Origin: Puffinus mauretanicus
Lineage: Eukaryota; Chordata; Aves; Procellariiformes; Procellariidae
Direction of reading: 5' to 3'
NCBI GenBank assembly: GCA_023333565.1
Contig: JAJKFH010004141.1
Coordinates: 186,001-250,000 of the forward strand
Length of the DNA: 64,000 bases
A model generated the notes under the pieces. It was given only the letters and a program-made list of their open reading frames with translations. It was not told where the DNA came from and searched no databases. The translations under genes and the position numbers were made by a program. Positions 26,050 through 38,264 of the stretch are shown here, in pieces; the stretch's first letter is position 1, and every line of letters begins with the position of its first letter.

Positions 26050-29000
26050 CTGACTTAGTTCTGCATCTAGAGCTACAGGCATCAGAGACCTTAAAACCAC
26101 TAGTAGAAAGGTATAAAAGACTGATTGACCTATGATTATTTCATATTCTTCCATTTAGAAATTCATATTCTTCCATTTTCCATGAATATGTATATGAATA
26201 TGAGAAGCATTAGATATTGATAGCAAAGCTAAAAGTCCAGAATTCTCGTGGCAGCTTATTTTATAAACCAAAATGTAAAAAAAAAAACCAAAACAAACCC
26301 AACATACAGCAATGAAACAAACCCTCCCTCCCAGATAAATGAATAATCTACTATGGTCTTTGTAAATTCAGTAGGGTTAGAATTTCATCTCTGAAGTTGA
26401 GAAACAGTTTTGAAAAGATTTCTGTTAAAATTAAGGAATACATAAGATACTATTACCATAAGTTGCCTAGAGGAGTGGGAGTGGGTGAGTTGTTTGGTTT
26501 ATATTTTTTCCTTTTAGGCAATTGGGAATAAGATTTTTTATGTCTGCATAAAATATAAATGAACTGTAACATTCTTATAAATAACAAAATTCTCAAAGGC
26601 CTCTCAACAAATTGCCTACAAAATGCAATTCTTAGAAACCAGTAGATTAGTAATATATGCCTAGCTCCTATGGGCTTTTCTGTTTGGTGGTTAATTTAAA
26701 ACTTTTGTCCCCCCAAGAAAAAAAAAAAAGAAAAAAAAGAAAAAAAGTGCCTAATATATCTCTGTTGCGCCTGGAAAATAGCTCTGCAAAATTTGGAAAC
26801 AACTTGATAGAGAAAAACACTTGGCTTGAATAGGGGCATCGTATAATCAACATTATGTTAATGCAAGCGAGAAGTATAATAATTGCGTTACAAGCTTTGG
26901 CCAAAAGTGGTATTTATCAGGCAAAGCATATTACCAAAATAACTGGGAGGAACACATTTATGGTAGCAAAGTTTTTTGTTCAGAAAAGAAGGAAGGAAAG
27001 ACGGAAGGAGGGAAGATAACTAAGGAGATATTGCTTGAAAGTCCCTTACAGCAGCCCTGAAGCTGTTAGATAAGGAGGAGGAGAGGAAGAAAAACATCTA
27101 CTGGCTATAAGAATAACAATTATGCACTCCTCCCCTCTCTATCCTCCCCAAAAGAAAGAAAAAAAGGCAATAAGAAGAAATAACTGATTATATGGGAGTA
27201 TCACTTTACACACAGTTGTAAATATGTCAGGAACCTTGGACTAAAGAAGCCAATTATCATTAATTACACTGTAAAGCATATAATTTCAAAAGACCCTCAA
27301 CATTAGTCATGTTCTATTCTGTGTTGTTTTGAAATTATTTCAGCAGATGTGTACCTCCACCAAAAGTTGAATGATTTTTTAAAACCTCTATGTACAGTTA
27401 ATTCTACAATGATGATGTGAATATAATATACTTGTAATTTACATCAGCATTTTTCTTTCACAGTTAAACAGGCAGGAAGAAATTGTGCACTAGGAAATGA
27501 AGCCAGTAAAAAAAGGTTTATCTGGTAATTAAGACTCCATATTTTTTCACATTTAATAATCATATTGTTCCTGCTGTTTTACCACCAAAATTAATCTCAC
27601 ATTGATGCAATGTTTCCTAAAAGGGACAACTCACGAGATACCCTTTTTCAGAACCCTTATAATACAAAATAGAACAGGGTTGGTAGATCACATCTCTGTA
27701 AAGAAAAGTGAAAAATTGTGACTCTCATCCATGTCATCAGCAGTACTTTGGGCACAGACCACTGTAAACAACACCTGACCCCCAAGAAAAGTAACAGCCA
27801 CAATCTTATCAGTTTCATTTCCTGTACACGTACATTTTAGAAAAAGGAAAAATCTACACAAACATTCTCAGTTCATTCAAAAGATGATTCTGAATTTTGA
27901 ATTGAACAGGTTTTTAAAGTTAAAAACTAGTTTGCCATAATTTCCTTATTAATGCAGAGATAAAAAATTATTGCTTCCGTTGGCAAAAATAATTAGAACT
28001 GAGTGTTCTCTCTGAAGTTTTAGGCAAGATTTCCCTACTAAAATTAAGCCCAATAGAGTAAGTAAGTGGTGCATTTGAAATGGAAAACATCACATTCAAA
28101 TGACCATTTTGCCCTTTTCTTCTTTATGCAACATGTGAGTAAGCTGGTTTTGTGAAGGACTAAATGCAGGACTGATGAATCCAAACGCCAGTGTTTGAGA
28201 AAAAATGATGGCTGTGATTGACTATGACATCCCATAGCATATAGGATATCAGGAGAAGGATGGGAGCTCAATAGAAAAATTCATCTGACTCACAGCCTGC
28301 TCTTTGCCCATGTCTGCATGACCTGAAGGAGGTAACTGTTTTGCACATGCCTAGCTTTTTCCTGAGGGCAACAAGGAAGCATTTAAGGAATTGTATTTTT
28401 ATAGGCAACTATGCAGAACAAATTCAATTCCTCCAGGAAATATTAGATCTTCCTGGCATCAGGTGGCAGGTCTTTCAACAGGAGAGAGATTGACTGCTGT
28501 GTAACACAGCTATGCCTTGGGTACCAGCTCACAAAATGAAGTCCACAGAAATGGATTTAAACATTTCTCTGTCCCATGCAGAAAGAAACATCGGTTACAA
28601 TTTGTTGCATATTTAAAAAGCCAATAGGACTACTGCTAGGTTGATGTGATCACCAAAGAGCATTCCTGCCTGCCCAAAGGAAGATGGAGAAGGGTTTCTT
28701 TTTCAGTCTAGAGACTTCAGCATAGTGAGTGCTACTGCCTGTGAGGCTTGCCTGGGGCTGGCAGGACACAAGCCCACCTCTAGCCTCGGTGTACTGCAGA
28801 GTCGGACCGGCCCTGGCACATGACTCTGCTGCCTCAGGACCAAGTTTCCTCCACTCCTCACCCCAAGCATCTTCATCCTCCTTGGTTGCACAGTCTTTAT
28901 ATTGATGCTTAAATGAATTGTCACATAGGAGTCCTAATTAGAAAGGAAATTCAGCTTGGTCTCCATAATTTGCAGACTGCTTTGCCAAAGGAATATAAAC

Positions 29001-31989
29001 ATATATCTTTATATTACGCTCATCCCCAGTGAAACTGAGGTCTGTACTGTGCTTTTTGTGCTCTTTTGGAATATTAGGCCATTGCTACTCAAAGAAGCTC
29101 AAACACAGGTTTCCATTATGAAAGGGTAATTCCTATTTCTTTCTGCGCAGTCAATCAGGAGTTCATCTCTACTGTGAAAGTCAAGCTGTGAGACTTTGAA
29201 ATGCTCCTTTTGAGGATTGGGTCCTGCTTTTCATGGGTACCCTTGTAGGTTTTTATGTTTAGATAGCTGATACAGTTGTTCTTGACAATAGTGTGAAATG
29301 AAGATATCCCTTTGATTCATAAATCAATAAGTCTAGAAATGTGACAAAGTCCGTGCTCACCTGATGTTACACTTCCAGTGAAGTAAAGGAAGGGACCACA
29401 AGGCATTATACGTATATGTACTAACTAATAATAGGCTTTATAGTTTCACAGTGTTGTAAATTCAGCAGTGCTTGAGTAAACAAAGGCAAAATTTATTATC
29501 GAACTTGTTTCTGGATTAAAAATTTTGACAGAAGAACAATAGAGTAATTTACAAAAATTTCAATGAAATAAAGGAAAACAGAGTAGCTAATATATTTTTT
29601 CTTTAGTTGAATTACAAGAAAGCACATCAGCGAAACAGATGAACCACTGATACTCTGTTTTAATAATACCATAGAATTGTCTGGGGGAGACAGAAACAGA
29701 CATATTCATAAATATGTTCATCACAGAGTTAGTTAAATATCATCTGATATATCAGATGAGTATTCACAATGTTATAGCAAATGCTACAAAATCTGAAAAT
29801 GTTGATAATTCATACAAGTTAAATAAGACTGGCTTATGGGAATAAGCTTTAAATAAGTATTCAATATTCGTCTGAACCTATTCAGCCTAAAAGAAAAACA
29901 TGACCTGCAGTGTTTGGGTTTGCTTTGCCAACTGGAAGGATAAAAATACGAAAGCTTCACTTATTCTTAGGTGAAAACACAACTGGGCAGATGTTTGAAG
30001 CAAGTGGATAACTCACTGCTAACGAAGTATCGAATAAGGCCAGCATGAAAGTAAAACAAAAATTGAAATCAGGGAAGAGATCCTAATTTTGGGGTTCTAA
30101 GTACATTTAAGTATGAACTTTACCTTAGAAATATTTCAATATGTGCCTAGCTGCCTTACTAGCCAGCAACATAAATTTGGCCTACAAGAGTAATAAATCA
30201 AATGCAAGGAACCAAATGCTGCTGGCCTTATTCTGGCAAGAAATCGTGTTAACTTCATTGGGAATTACTTAAAGAAATCAGGTAGAATTCATAACCTAAA
30301 GTTAATTTTGAACATCCAAGGGGTAACCCAGTTATTATATGACACTAATTGCAGCACTGGACTCCAGAAAATACTAGAATGTAAACAAAGATAAAGTCTT
30401 ATACTGTCAAAAAAAGTGCAGCATATATCTACAAAATCTGAAGATGGAGAACTGTAAATAGGAAATGTGGGAGGTGCGTTTTTTTGCCAAGAATAGCTCT
30501 AAAGACAGAAAAGCCTCTGATTTTTTTTGACATACGTCAGTAGCATAAAAATGCTCAAATAAAACAGACAATCATCATTCATGAAATGTCAGTCTGCTCC
30601 AGGCATACTCTGTGAAAGGACTCATTCACATGGGCTAGGAGTGAGTACTTACTTAGGGCGAACTTCAGCTCAAAATATTTTCAAAAGACTTGAATACCAA
30701 AAAAAAACATTTAAATTCTCTCAAAAATCTATCTTGAAAAATGTCTTGTGCCCCAAAAAAGTGGTTAAACAGTAGAAAAATAAAACAGTTACACAGTAAT
30801 AAAGCTAAATATCTGAATAAATGAACTCTAGTTAATGAAAAAGGCTGGAAGAAATCACATAGCTGATAATCTCATTAAAAATATTACTATAGTTATGAAG
30901 AGTATAACATGATGCTTAGAAGTGTCTAAAAACTAAACTAATCCTCCAAATTTCAATATATACTCAGTGAGCCATTAACTGGTTGAACTTCACCCACGGT
31001 ATTAAATCAACTATGAACTCCACAGCACTCTACAAAAACCTGCAAAATCTGAATTCCTTTTAGCAAAAAACACTCTCTGTCAGCGTGACACTTCTTATCG
31101 CTATGTTGGTGTTTAGACTCCATACACTTCATGCACTCACAGACTCGCAACTACCTTCAAAATTTGGATTAACTGCTTAAAACTCATTCAGGTTGTTGGT
31201 GGTCACTACTTCCTTTCTCAGGGACGCACATGGGACTAAGAGATTGACAATTTTTTTATTCCATAAAAAATTTAGATAAAAGAAATAATATAAAATGGTA
31301 GATAAGTTCTTTCACCCATGAACCTAGCCTGTACACTGCATGTTTGCAAGGTCTATTTTTGTCTTGTGAAATCTGTGATATGTTCTACTGCATAGAGAGT
31401 AAAAATCTACAAGTTCATCAATGTGAAAAATTTAAATTAACTTTTTATTTGTTGAATTAGTCTTGTGAATCTCAATAATGGTAACATGGTAAATTGAGGA
31501 AAATGTTGGGGTTGATTTATTTTTTACCTATGTTGGGTTGCTCCTTTTGGTCATCACAATGAAAATAGATTTTTGCTGCTACTGAAAATTAATGTATCAA
31601 ATTGACAGTTCCACAGATTGTATTATTTCTTACAGTCACTTTCTATTGTATAGGTATCTAAACATATTAAGATATTATTTCTACAGATAATTGTAAAGCA
31701 AAAATCCATTCTGACATCTAAAAGGATGTCAAAGAGCCTTAAATCCAAAGCGATCAAAAAATTGAGATTTTTTTTTTTAATTGAAGTGTTAGTTGTTCTT
31801 ATACAACTTATGACAAGATAGGTGAAATCACTATTTGATTAATGAATCTTGTTGGGACAAGCGTACAGAGAGATGTGAGGAATGTCAAAGCTGCATAAAT
31901 GTTTTGTATATGCAAATCCAACTAATTTTCTTAGGGACTACATATTTGCTCATGCCATTGTAAGGCCTCTTGCTATTATCTTTGAAAGG
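26050..31989. other. 6 kb AT-rich region without recognisable gene
   Basis: Only short random ORFs are present. There is an A-rich low-complexity stretch at about 26711-26748 and a GGAAGGAAGG run near 26989-27015. No recognisable exon or transposon was found. Confidence 0.5.
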
Positions 31990-32495
31990 TTTGTGGTGAC
32001 GAGGGGAGATTCCTTATGACTTGAAGTTTTCAAAGGCAAAAATGACAATCTGAGGAACTGCCAGTCAGCCAGACTCACCACCTGCAGCAGATGACATATG
32101 AGGAGAGGTTGAGGGAACAGACTTTGTTTGATCTTGAGATAAGACTAAGAGAGATCTTAGCGTTTCTTCAGCTACCAAATGGAAAGGTATAGAGAAGATG
32201 GAGCGGGATTCCTCTTGGAAGTGTACAGTGGTGGGACAAGAGGCAATGGACATGGGTTGGAACGCAGGAAATTCATATTAGAGAGATATACACATAAAGT
32301 TCACAACGAGATTGATCAAACATTGGAACAGGTTGCTTGGAGTTTTGGAAACTTTGTCCTTGGAGATACTTCAAACTTGATGGGAAAGGCCCTGAGCTAC
32401 CTGCCCTAAATTGTCTCTGCTTTTAGAGGCAGTTTGCACCAGACAAAGGCCCTTGCAACGTGAGTTGTCATAGACTGCTCCTAGTCTATGACACA
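31990..32495 (+). mobile_element. Old CR1 LINE fragment
   Basis: A diverged CR1. Bases about 31994-32078 match the RT N-terminal block (GTGACGAGGGGAGATTCC, then TGAGGAACTGCCAGTCAGCC, corresponding to the usual 'NYRPVSL' segment). A large internal deletion then joins this to the C-terminal and 3' UTR part (CATATGAGGAGAGGTTGAGG, TATAGAGAAGATGGAG, GTGGGACAAGAGGCAATGG, ACATTGGAACAGGTTGC, CTTGGAGATACTTC). The last ~80 bases are only faintly CR1-like and the octamer tail is lost. It is clearly older than the CR1 copies at 1-849 or 56508-59450. Confidence 0.8.
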
Positions 32496-35400
32496 AACTG
32501 TCTTTCAGTTCTAATAACGTAATTGGATACCGGGTGAAGAGCATTTCTGCATTTAATCAGTTTAATTCTCTGTTTTATAAGGTTAAATATACACAGTGGA
32601 ACATTCAGTCAGTTTTCTAGAAAAGATCGGTCTGTGTCATTTTAGAAATTTGGTACATTTTCTTTATATTTATTGAATGACAACTACCAGTGAAACAGTT
32701 ACCCTCAGCTGAAATACGCTTAAGGTGTCCTGCCAGATTGAGTCACTGTATAGTTGTGGCAAAACGTCTATAGAGAGGGACACATTTCATCAATGCTGTT
32801 CTGTAATTTATTGTTATAGATAAAACAGTCATGAGCACCACCGGAATCATCCAAAACTTACTGAAACTCAGACTCTTTCAGACTTCATTAATGTCACTTG
32901 ATCTGTAAAGTCTTAAAACTATAACATATTCAAAATCTCGAATACCTGGAGTTTGGTGGACCATGTGATTCAATGTAGAACTCAATCTACTTTTTTTCTG
33001 TCAGCAAATGCAGCCAATGAATGTCATAAAACATTTATTGCTAAATTGGTTATTGATATTTTTCCTAAAAGGCATAATTAATTGTAATTGATTGATGCGT
33101 TGTAAATCAATGTGTAGGCAGATATTGTTAAATGAAGAAAAAAAACCCAATTATTTAAAGACTGTTAATTAATTGGGAAAGAAAGGCAAAAGCCCTCGAA
33201 ACCATAAACTACATTTGTTCATAATGTTTATTATCTCTTCAATGCATTTCTTATTCAAGAAGAGAAAATTAGTTTACCAGTCCTTGAACTGATTCTGTTC
33301 CCTGTACATTCCTGTACCTGTGTAGGTGAATTGACTTAACTGGTTCTTAGCCTGAAAATCTAGGTTGCTGCAAGGTTATGACTACAGACCAAGATTAACT
33401 GTGGACCTTTTATTTCTGTAACACTCTTGACCCAGCAGTCAGGCATTAATCCCTTGTCTATCAAGAAGAAAAAAAGTTGTGAAAATTCTCACATTTAGAC
33501 CAGGCCTAGATAACTAAGCAATTAAAAATTCAGTTTGAACGGAGCTGACAACTAACATTCTTTCCTCTGGATGTTTATCTCCAGTAGAATATACAGGAAA
33601 CCAATAAATAAATGTACCACTTAACAGTGGGGACACCACATTTTGAGAGAGCGAGTTCTAGAGTATGTGGTCATTTTACTTAAGGCTTGTAAGTACAGAA
33701 GATAGTCAAGGAAGCCGCGAGATCATCAAGCTAGTCTCCACTTGAGTTGTTACTGTCCTTTCCTCTTTTGCGATCCAGGTTTTCCTGATGATCTTGTCTT
33801 TTGTTAATAACCCTTAAGTGTCTGCAGATGGTATGTTATTTGTTGTCCTTCTGTTCTTTTCTCACTTTGACTTCCATAAATCCCCCATTAGATTAAACCA
33901 ATGTAATTATACAATAAACTACCAAATAACCTTTTCTACACTATTCACAAACTCTTATAGAACAGATCTGTTTCTGCCGCATCCAGTACCTCTCTGGCAG
34001 TTACTAGGAGGAGTCTAAGTTTATATTACTGCCATTAAAGGACAGTGGGGGGTTGAAAAAAGAGTATAAGGAGAACAAGATAAAAGCAAGAACAAAAGAA
34101 AACACTTTATGGCAGATAGCACACTGTTTTGGTATTTTAAGAGACTAGCCTGGAGGCCCTATTTCAATGAAGCGACTGTAGTGCAATTCCCAGCAATACC
34201 TTTTAGGTCAGATATTCCAGACAGAAAATAGGACAGGCTTTGCAGATCACAGTGTGTCAGCTAGGACAGCTGATTCTCTGAATGGCTTCTCCTGCAGGGG
34301 AGAAAAGCCAAAGAAAATAAAATCCCACAACTTAGTAAGGTTAGCGTGAAGTGACTCTAGTGAATACCAGTGACATTTTTGCATTATTATTCCAAAGCAT
34401 GCGTAAAATTCCACTCCGGCAAGAATACCTCAGAAGACCCATTGCATGTAAACAGTAGCTGTCTCTGCTTGCTTGCACTGAACATTGAGTTAGAGGAGTA
34501 GGAATGAAACAAGCTGAGGAGCGAAAGCAACTCACTGGAAAAATGAAAGCTACTATTCCTGGTAGTTTAATTGTACTGCGTTTGCTTCAGAAACTAAAAT
34601 ATCTCTTGCCTGCAGCACAACCACTGAAGATACCTAAATTGCTGACAGAATAGCTCAGACATTACAGTCTGTAAGTTTGGTACCTAACGTAATAATCTAG
34701 AAAGATCTGCCCACAGTTTAATTGATTATTCTGACTCGTCAGTATAGTGCAGCTTGACTGCTTCAGCACGGAGGAGAAAAAAATATGAACGCCACCAGTG
34801 CTGAAGATGAGAGGTGATAAAAGCAGTGATATAAAAGATCATGTTTCCTAACTGATCTGAGGAGGAGGAAAGGAATGTCAGCTCACTCATTTATGATGGA
34901 ATTTGATGATCCAATGATATCCACAGGATGTCCCTGTGCCCTTAACGCTTTGTCCATGCTTCTTCTTCTGCATATGAAATTAACAGAGTGATATGAAGTT
35001 CTGCATATTTTGCTCATCATTGTAATGTAATTTTTTTTTTTTTCCATAGTGTGACAGTTTGAGTCACTGCCAAGCCTTTAAAATTAACATTTGGATATGT
35101 TTGCCCCATTTTGAGGACTTACATGGTACAGATCTTGTGTAATGGCCCTTTCATCCATTATGCACACTTGAAAAAAATATAATTTAGAGTTGGAAAACAT
35201 TATACTCGAAAACTGACTATTGGAAAAAGGGAAAACAATCCTAGTTATGAATCTAAGAATTTACTGTTTGTTCAAGTAATGTTTTAAGTCAAGTTAAATT
35301 GACAGTCTCTCTGTGACTTAAGGTTTCAGTCTTCCTCAAGCAGAATGGATGGAGTGAGATAGATAGGTTGTGAAAAGCTATCAGCATCCTGAGATCTCTG

Positions 35401-36149
35401 CTGCAAGGATATTCATGTAGGCTTCCTTTTCTTTTCAGTCTTGAGTGGGCTTGGAGTTATTTTGGTGCAAGTCTTTATCCCAGTCTGATTCCTTCCCCCA
35501 GTCTGCTTCCTGGTACCCAGTTGAAGTTTGAAAGTTGGACATTGGCCTCCCCCAGGCTCAGCTGGTATCAGCTGTGACAGTCAATGCAGTGACTCCATGA
35601 TTTTGTCACGATGGTCATACATGCATATTCATATATTCATAGAGACAAAACGTGTTAGGTAATAAGCACTTTATCATTAGAAAATTGTTACAGCAAGCAA
35701 AAATCAAAAGAGGTCAAGGTATGCCCAAAAAATCCTGAGACTGTCCGGTTAGTACAGAGATTAATGACTTAGTAGTAATAGCAAAAGTCATATTTACTGA
35801 GCTACAAAGAAAATGTATGAAATTCATACTCCTTTTTGTAATTCTTTTCATGCAAAATCATGAGCGGGGAAAGAAGAAATAAAGTATGTTACAAGTTATT
35901 TACCTAGTCCATAAGATACTTCTAGAGATTCATTATTCAGATATGTCAGACAGGATAGAGATGAATAGTTAAAATGGCTGTGTTTAAGACATCTCAAATT
36001 ACGAGTGACGCGCAATCATGTTTTAAAACTATAGGATGTTCATGGGGATTAGATTTTGTATGTGGACAAGTATTCAGAATTTAATGAGAATAAATTAAGT
36101 CTGAATTTACAGTTGATGTGAAGATATGTGAAGCTAGATATTGTTTTAG
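32496..36149. other. AT-rich stretch without recognisable gene
   Basis: No supported coding sequence or transposon. A T-run lies at 35031-35043. Short ORFs at 33818-34018 and 34341-34535 show no domain. Confidence 0.5.
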
Positions 36150-37285
36150 AGGGGAAGTCAAAGCAGTTTTTCTGGATTTTAGTAAGGCTGTTGATACTGT
36201 CCCTCACAGCATCCTTCTGGACAAGTTGTCCAACTGTGGGATGAGCGGGTTCACAGTGCAATGGGTGAAGAACTGGCTGAAGGGCAGAGCTCAAAGGGTT
36301 GTAGTGAATGGGGCTACATCTGGCTGGCAACCAGTCACCCGTGGTGTTCCTCAGGGCTCCATCCTAGGGCCAGTTCTGTTCAATATTTTTGATGCAGGAG
36401 TTGAATGCACCATTAGTAAGTTTGCTGATGATACCAAACTGGGAGGTGCTGTTGACTCTTGAGGGACAAGATGCCTTGCAGAGGGATGTAGATAGATTGG
36501 ATCATTGGGCAATGATTAATGGGATGAAATTTAACAAGTCCAAATGCCGGATTCTGCACCTACGACAGAGTAATGCTGGGCACAAGTATAAATCGGGAGA
36601 GGAGCAGCTGGAGAGCAGCCCCGCAGAAGGGGATCTGGGGGTGCTGGTGGGCAGCAGGCTCAACAGGAGCCAGCAGTGCCCCGGCAGCCAGGAGGGCAAA
36701 CCGCATCCTGGGGTGCACCGAACGCAGCAGGGCCCGCCGGTCAAGGGAGGGGATTGTCCCGCTGTATTCGGTGTTGGTGCAGCCTCACCTCGAGTACTGT
36801 GAGCCATAGGTCCTCGAATGCGTCCAGAGGAGGGCAACAAAGCTGGTGTTGGGGCTGGAAGGAACGTCCTGTGAGGAGCGGCTGAGGACTTTGACCTTGT
36901 CTAGTTTGGAGAAAAGGAGGCTGAGGGGTGACCCCATTGCTCTCCACAGCTTCCTCAGGAGGGGACGTGGAGAGGGAGGTGCTGAGCTCTTCTCCCTGGG
37001 GTCCAGTGATAGGACGTGTGGGAATGGTTCAAAGCTGCACGAGGGGAGATTCAAACTGGACGTGAGGAAACATTTCTTTACCGAGAGGGTGGTCAAACCC
37101 TGGAACAGGCTTCCTAGAGAGGTGGTTGATGCCCCAAGCCTGTCAGTGTTTAAGAGGTGTTTGGACAATGCCCTTAATAATTTGCTTTAACTTGGTCAGC
37201 CCTGAATTGGTCAGGCAGTTGGACTAGATGATTGTTGCAGGTCCCTTCCAACTGAAATAGTCTAGTCTGTTCTATGCTATTCAAA
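36150..37285 (+). mobile_element. CR1 LINE fragment with readable RT palm
   Basis: A 5'-truncated CR1 of a different, apparently older subfamily than the one at position 1. An open frame at 36118-36462 carries the reverse-transcriptase catalytic blocks [17 protein letters not shown] (first Asp), [16 protein letters not shown] and [13 protein letters not shown] (YXDD-type FADD). About 18 codons between FNIF and the FADD block are shortened ('[12 protein letters not shown]', lacking the INDL portion). Frames shift at about 36450, 36670 and 36800, and the C-terminal block [19 protein letters not shown] is in a third frame (36846-37190). The 3' UTR retains GGTTGGACTAGATGATTG-like sequence and TCCCTTCCAACTGAAATAG. 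It is not a host gene. Confidence 0.92.
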
Positions 37286-37394
37286 TGCATTACATTGTTT
37301 TGTTCGAAGAGCCCTATTTCCATGCATTTGAAAACTGCAAAGTGAAGACTCAAATAAAGTATAAGGAAATAAAAGTATGGAAAACCTATGTTAA

Positions 37395-38264
37395 AGGGGG
37401 GCAAGATGTGGTTTTACTGGATCTTGGTGGCAAGGTTTTGGCAGTGGGAAGCTGTAGGGGGGTTTCTGTGAGGAGAGGCCAGAACCTTCCCTGTGCCAGA
37501 CACAGCTGGTCTCAGCCATCTTCGGAACAGCTCCACGACACCACATGTGAGCCCGTCAGCCACACTGGTAGCACCTCAGGGAAAACGTATTTAAGAAAGG
37601 GCAAAACATTGCACAGCAGTGAGGAGTGAGGAAAAAAGTGTGAGAAAGAGCCCTGCAGACACCAAGGTCAGAGGAGGAGGAGGGGGAGGAAATGCTCCAG
37701 GCGCCAGAGCAGACATTCCCCTGCAGCCCATGGAGAAGACCATGATGGAGATGATATCCACACCGCAGTCCATGGAGCACCCCACACCAGAGCAGGTGGA
37801 TATGACCTGAAGGAAACTGCAACTTGTGAAGAGCCCACACAGGAGCGGGTTTATCCTGAAGGAAGCTGCAGCCCGTGGGAAGGACCCACGCCGGAGCAGG
37901 GGAAAAATGTGAGGAGGAAGGCTTGGCAGAGAGGAGCTGTTATGGGCTGACCACAACCCCCATTCCCCAATCCCTGTGCTGCTCAGAGCAGGGAGGGATG
38001 TAGAGAAGCTGGGAACGAAGGAGCGAAGTTGAGGCTGGGCAACGGGGGGAGAGAAAAACATGTTTGAATTTGTCTTTGTTTCTCAATATCCAAACCTCCT
38101 ATAATTGTCAATAGTTTAAATTAATTTTCCCAATTTGAGTCTGTTCTGCCCATGATGGTAACTGGTAAGCGATCCCCCTGTCTTCATCTCAACCCATGAG
38201 CTTTTTCATCTTATTTTCTCCCCCTGTCCTGTTGAGGAAGGGGGAGCGGCAGAGAATTGTTAGG
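37395..38264 (-). mobile_element. ERV LTR, second family, minus strand, 5'-truncated
   Basis: Read on the minus strand this matches a bird ERVL-type LTR that I recognise from wording such as GCTCATGGGTTGAGATGAAG, TAACAGCTCCTCTCTGCC, GGTGTCTGCAGGGCTCTTTC, CTTCTTAAATACG-like sequence and, near the 3' end, AAACCTTGCCACCAAGATCC. It contains the diagnostic internal variable repeat of CTGCAG plus TCCATGGGCTGCAG units (about 37715-37885). The 5' end (forward about 38264) lacks the terminal sequence and the 3' boundary is approximate. No internal retroviral genes adjoin it. ORFs here (for example 37591-38061) are chance. Confidence 0.75.

Noticed and set aside
37556..38061. Minus-strand ORFs of 94 and 156 codons with hydrophobic stretches
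   Set aside because: They are contained in the second-family LTR; hydrophobicity comes from its CTCC/CTTC-rich sequence.
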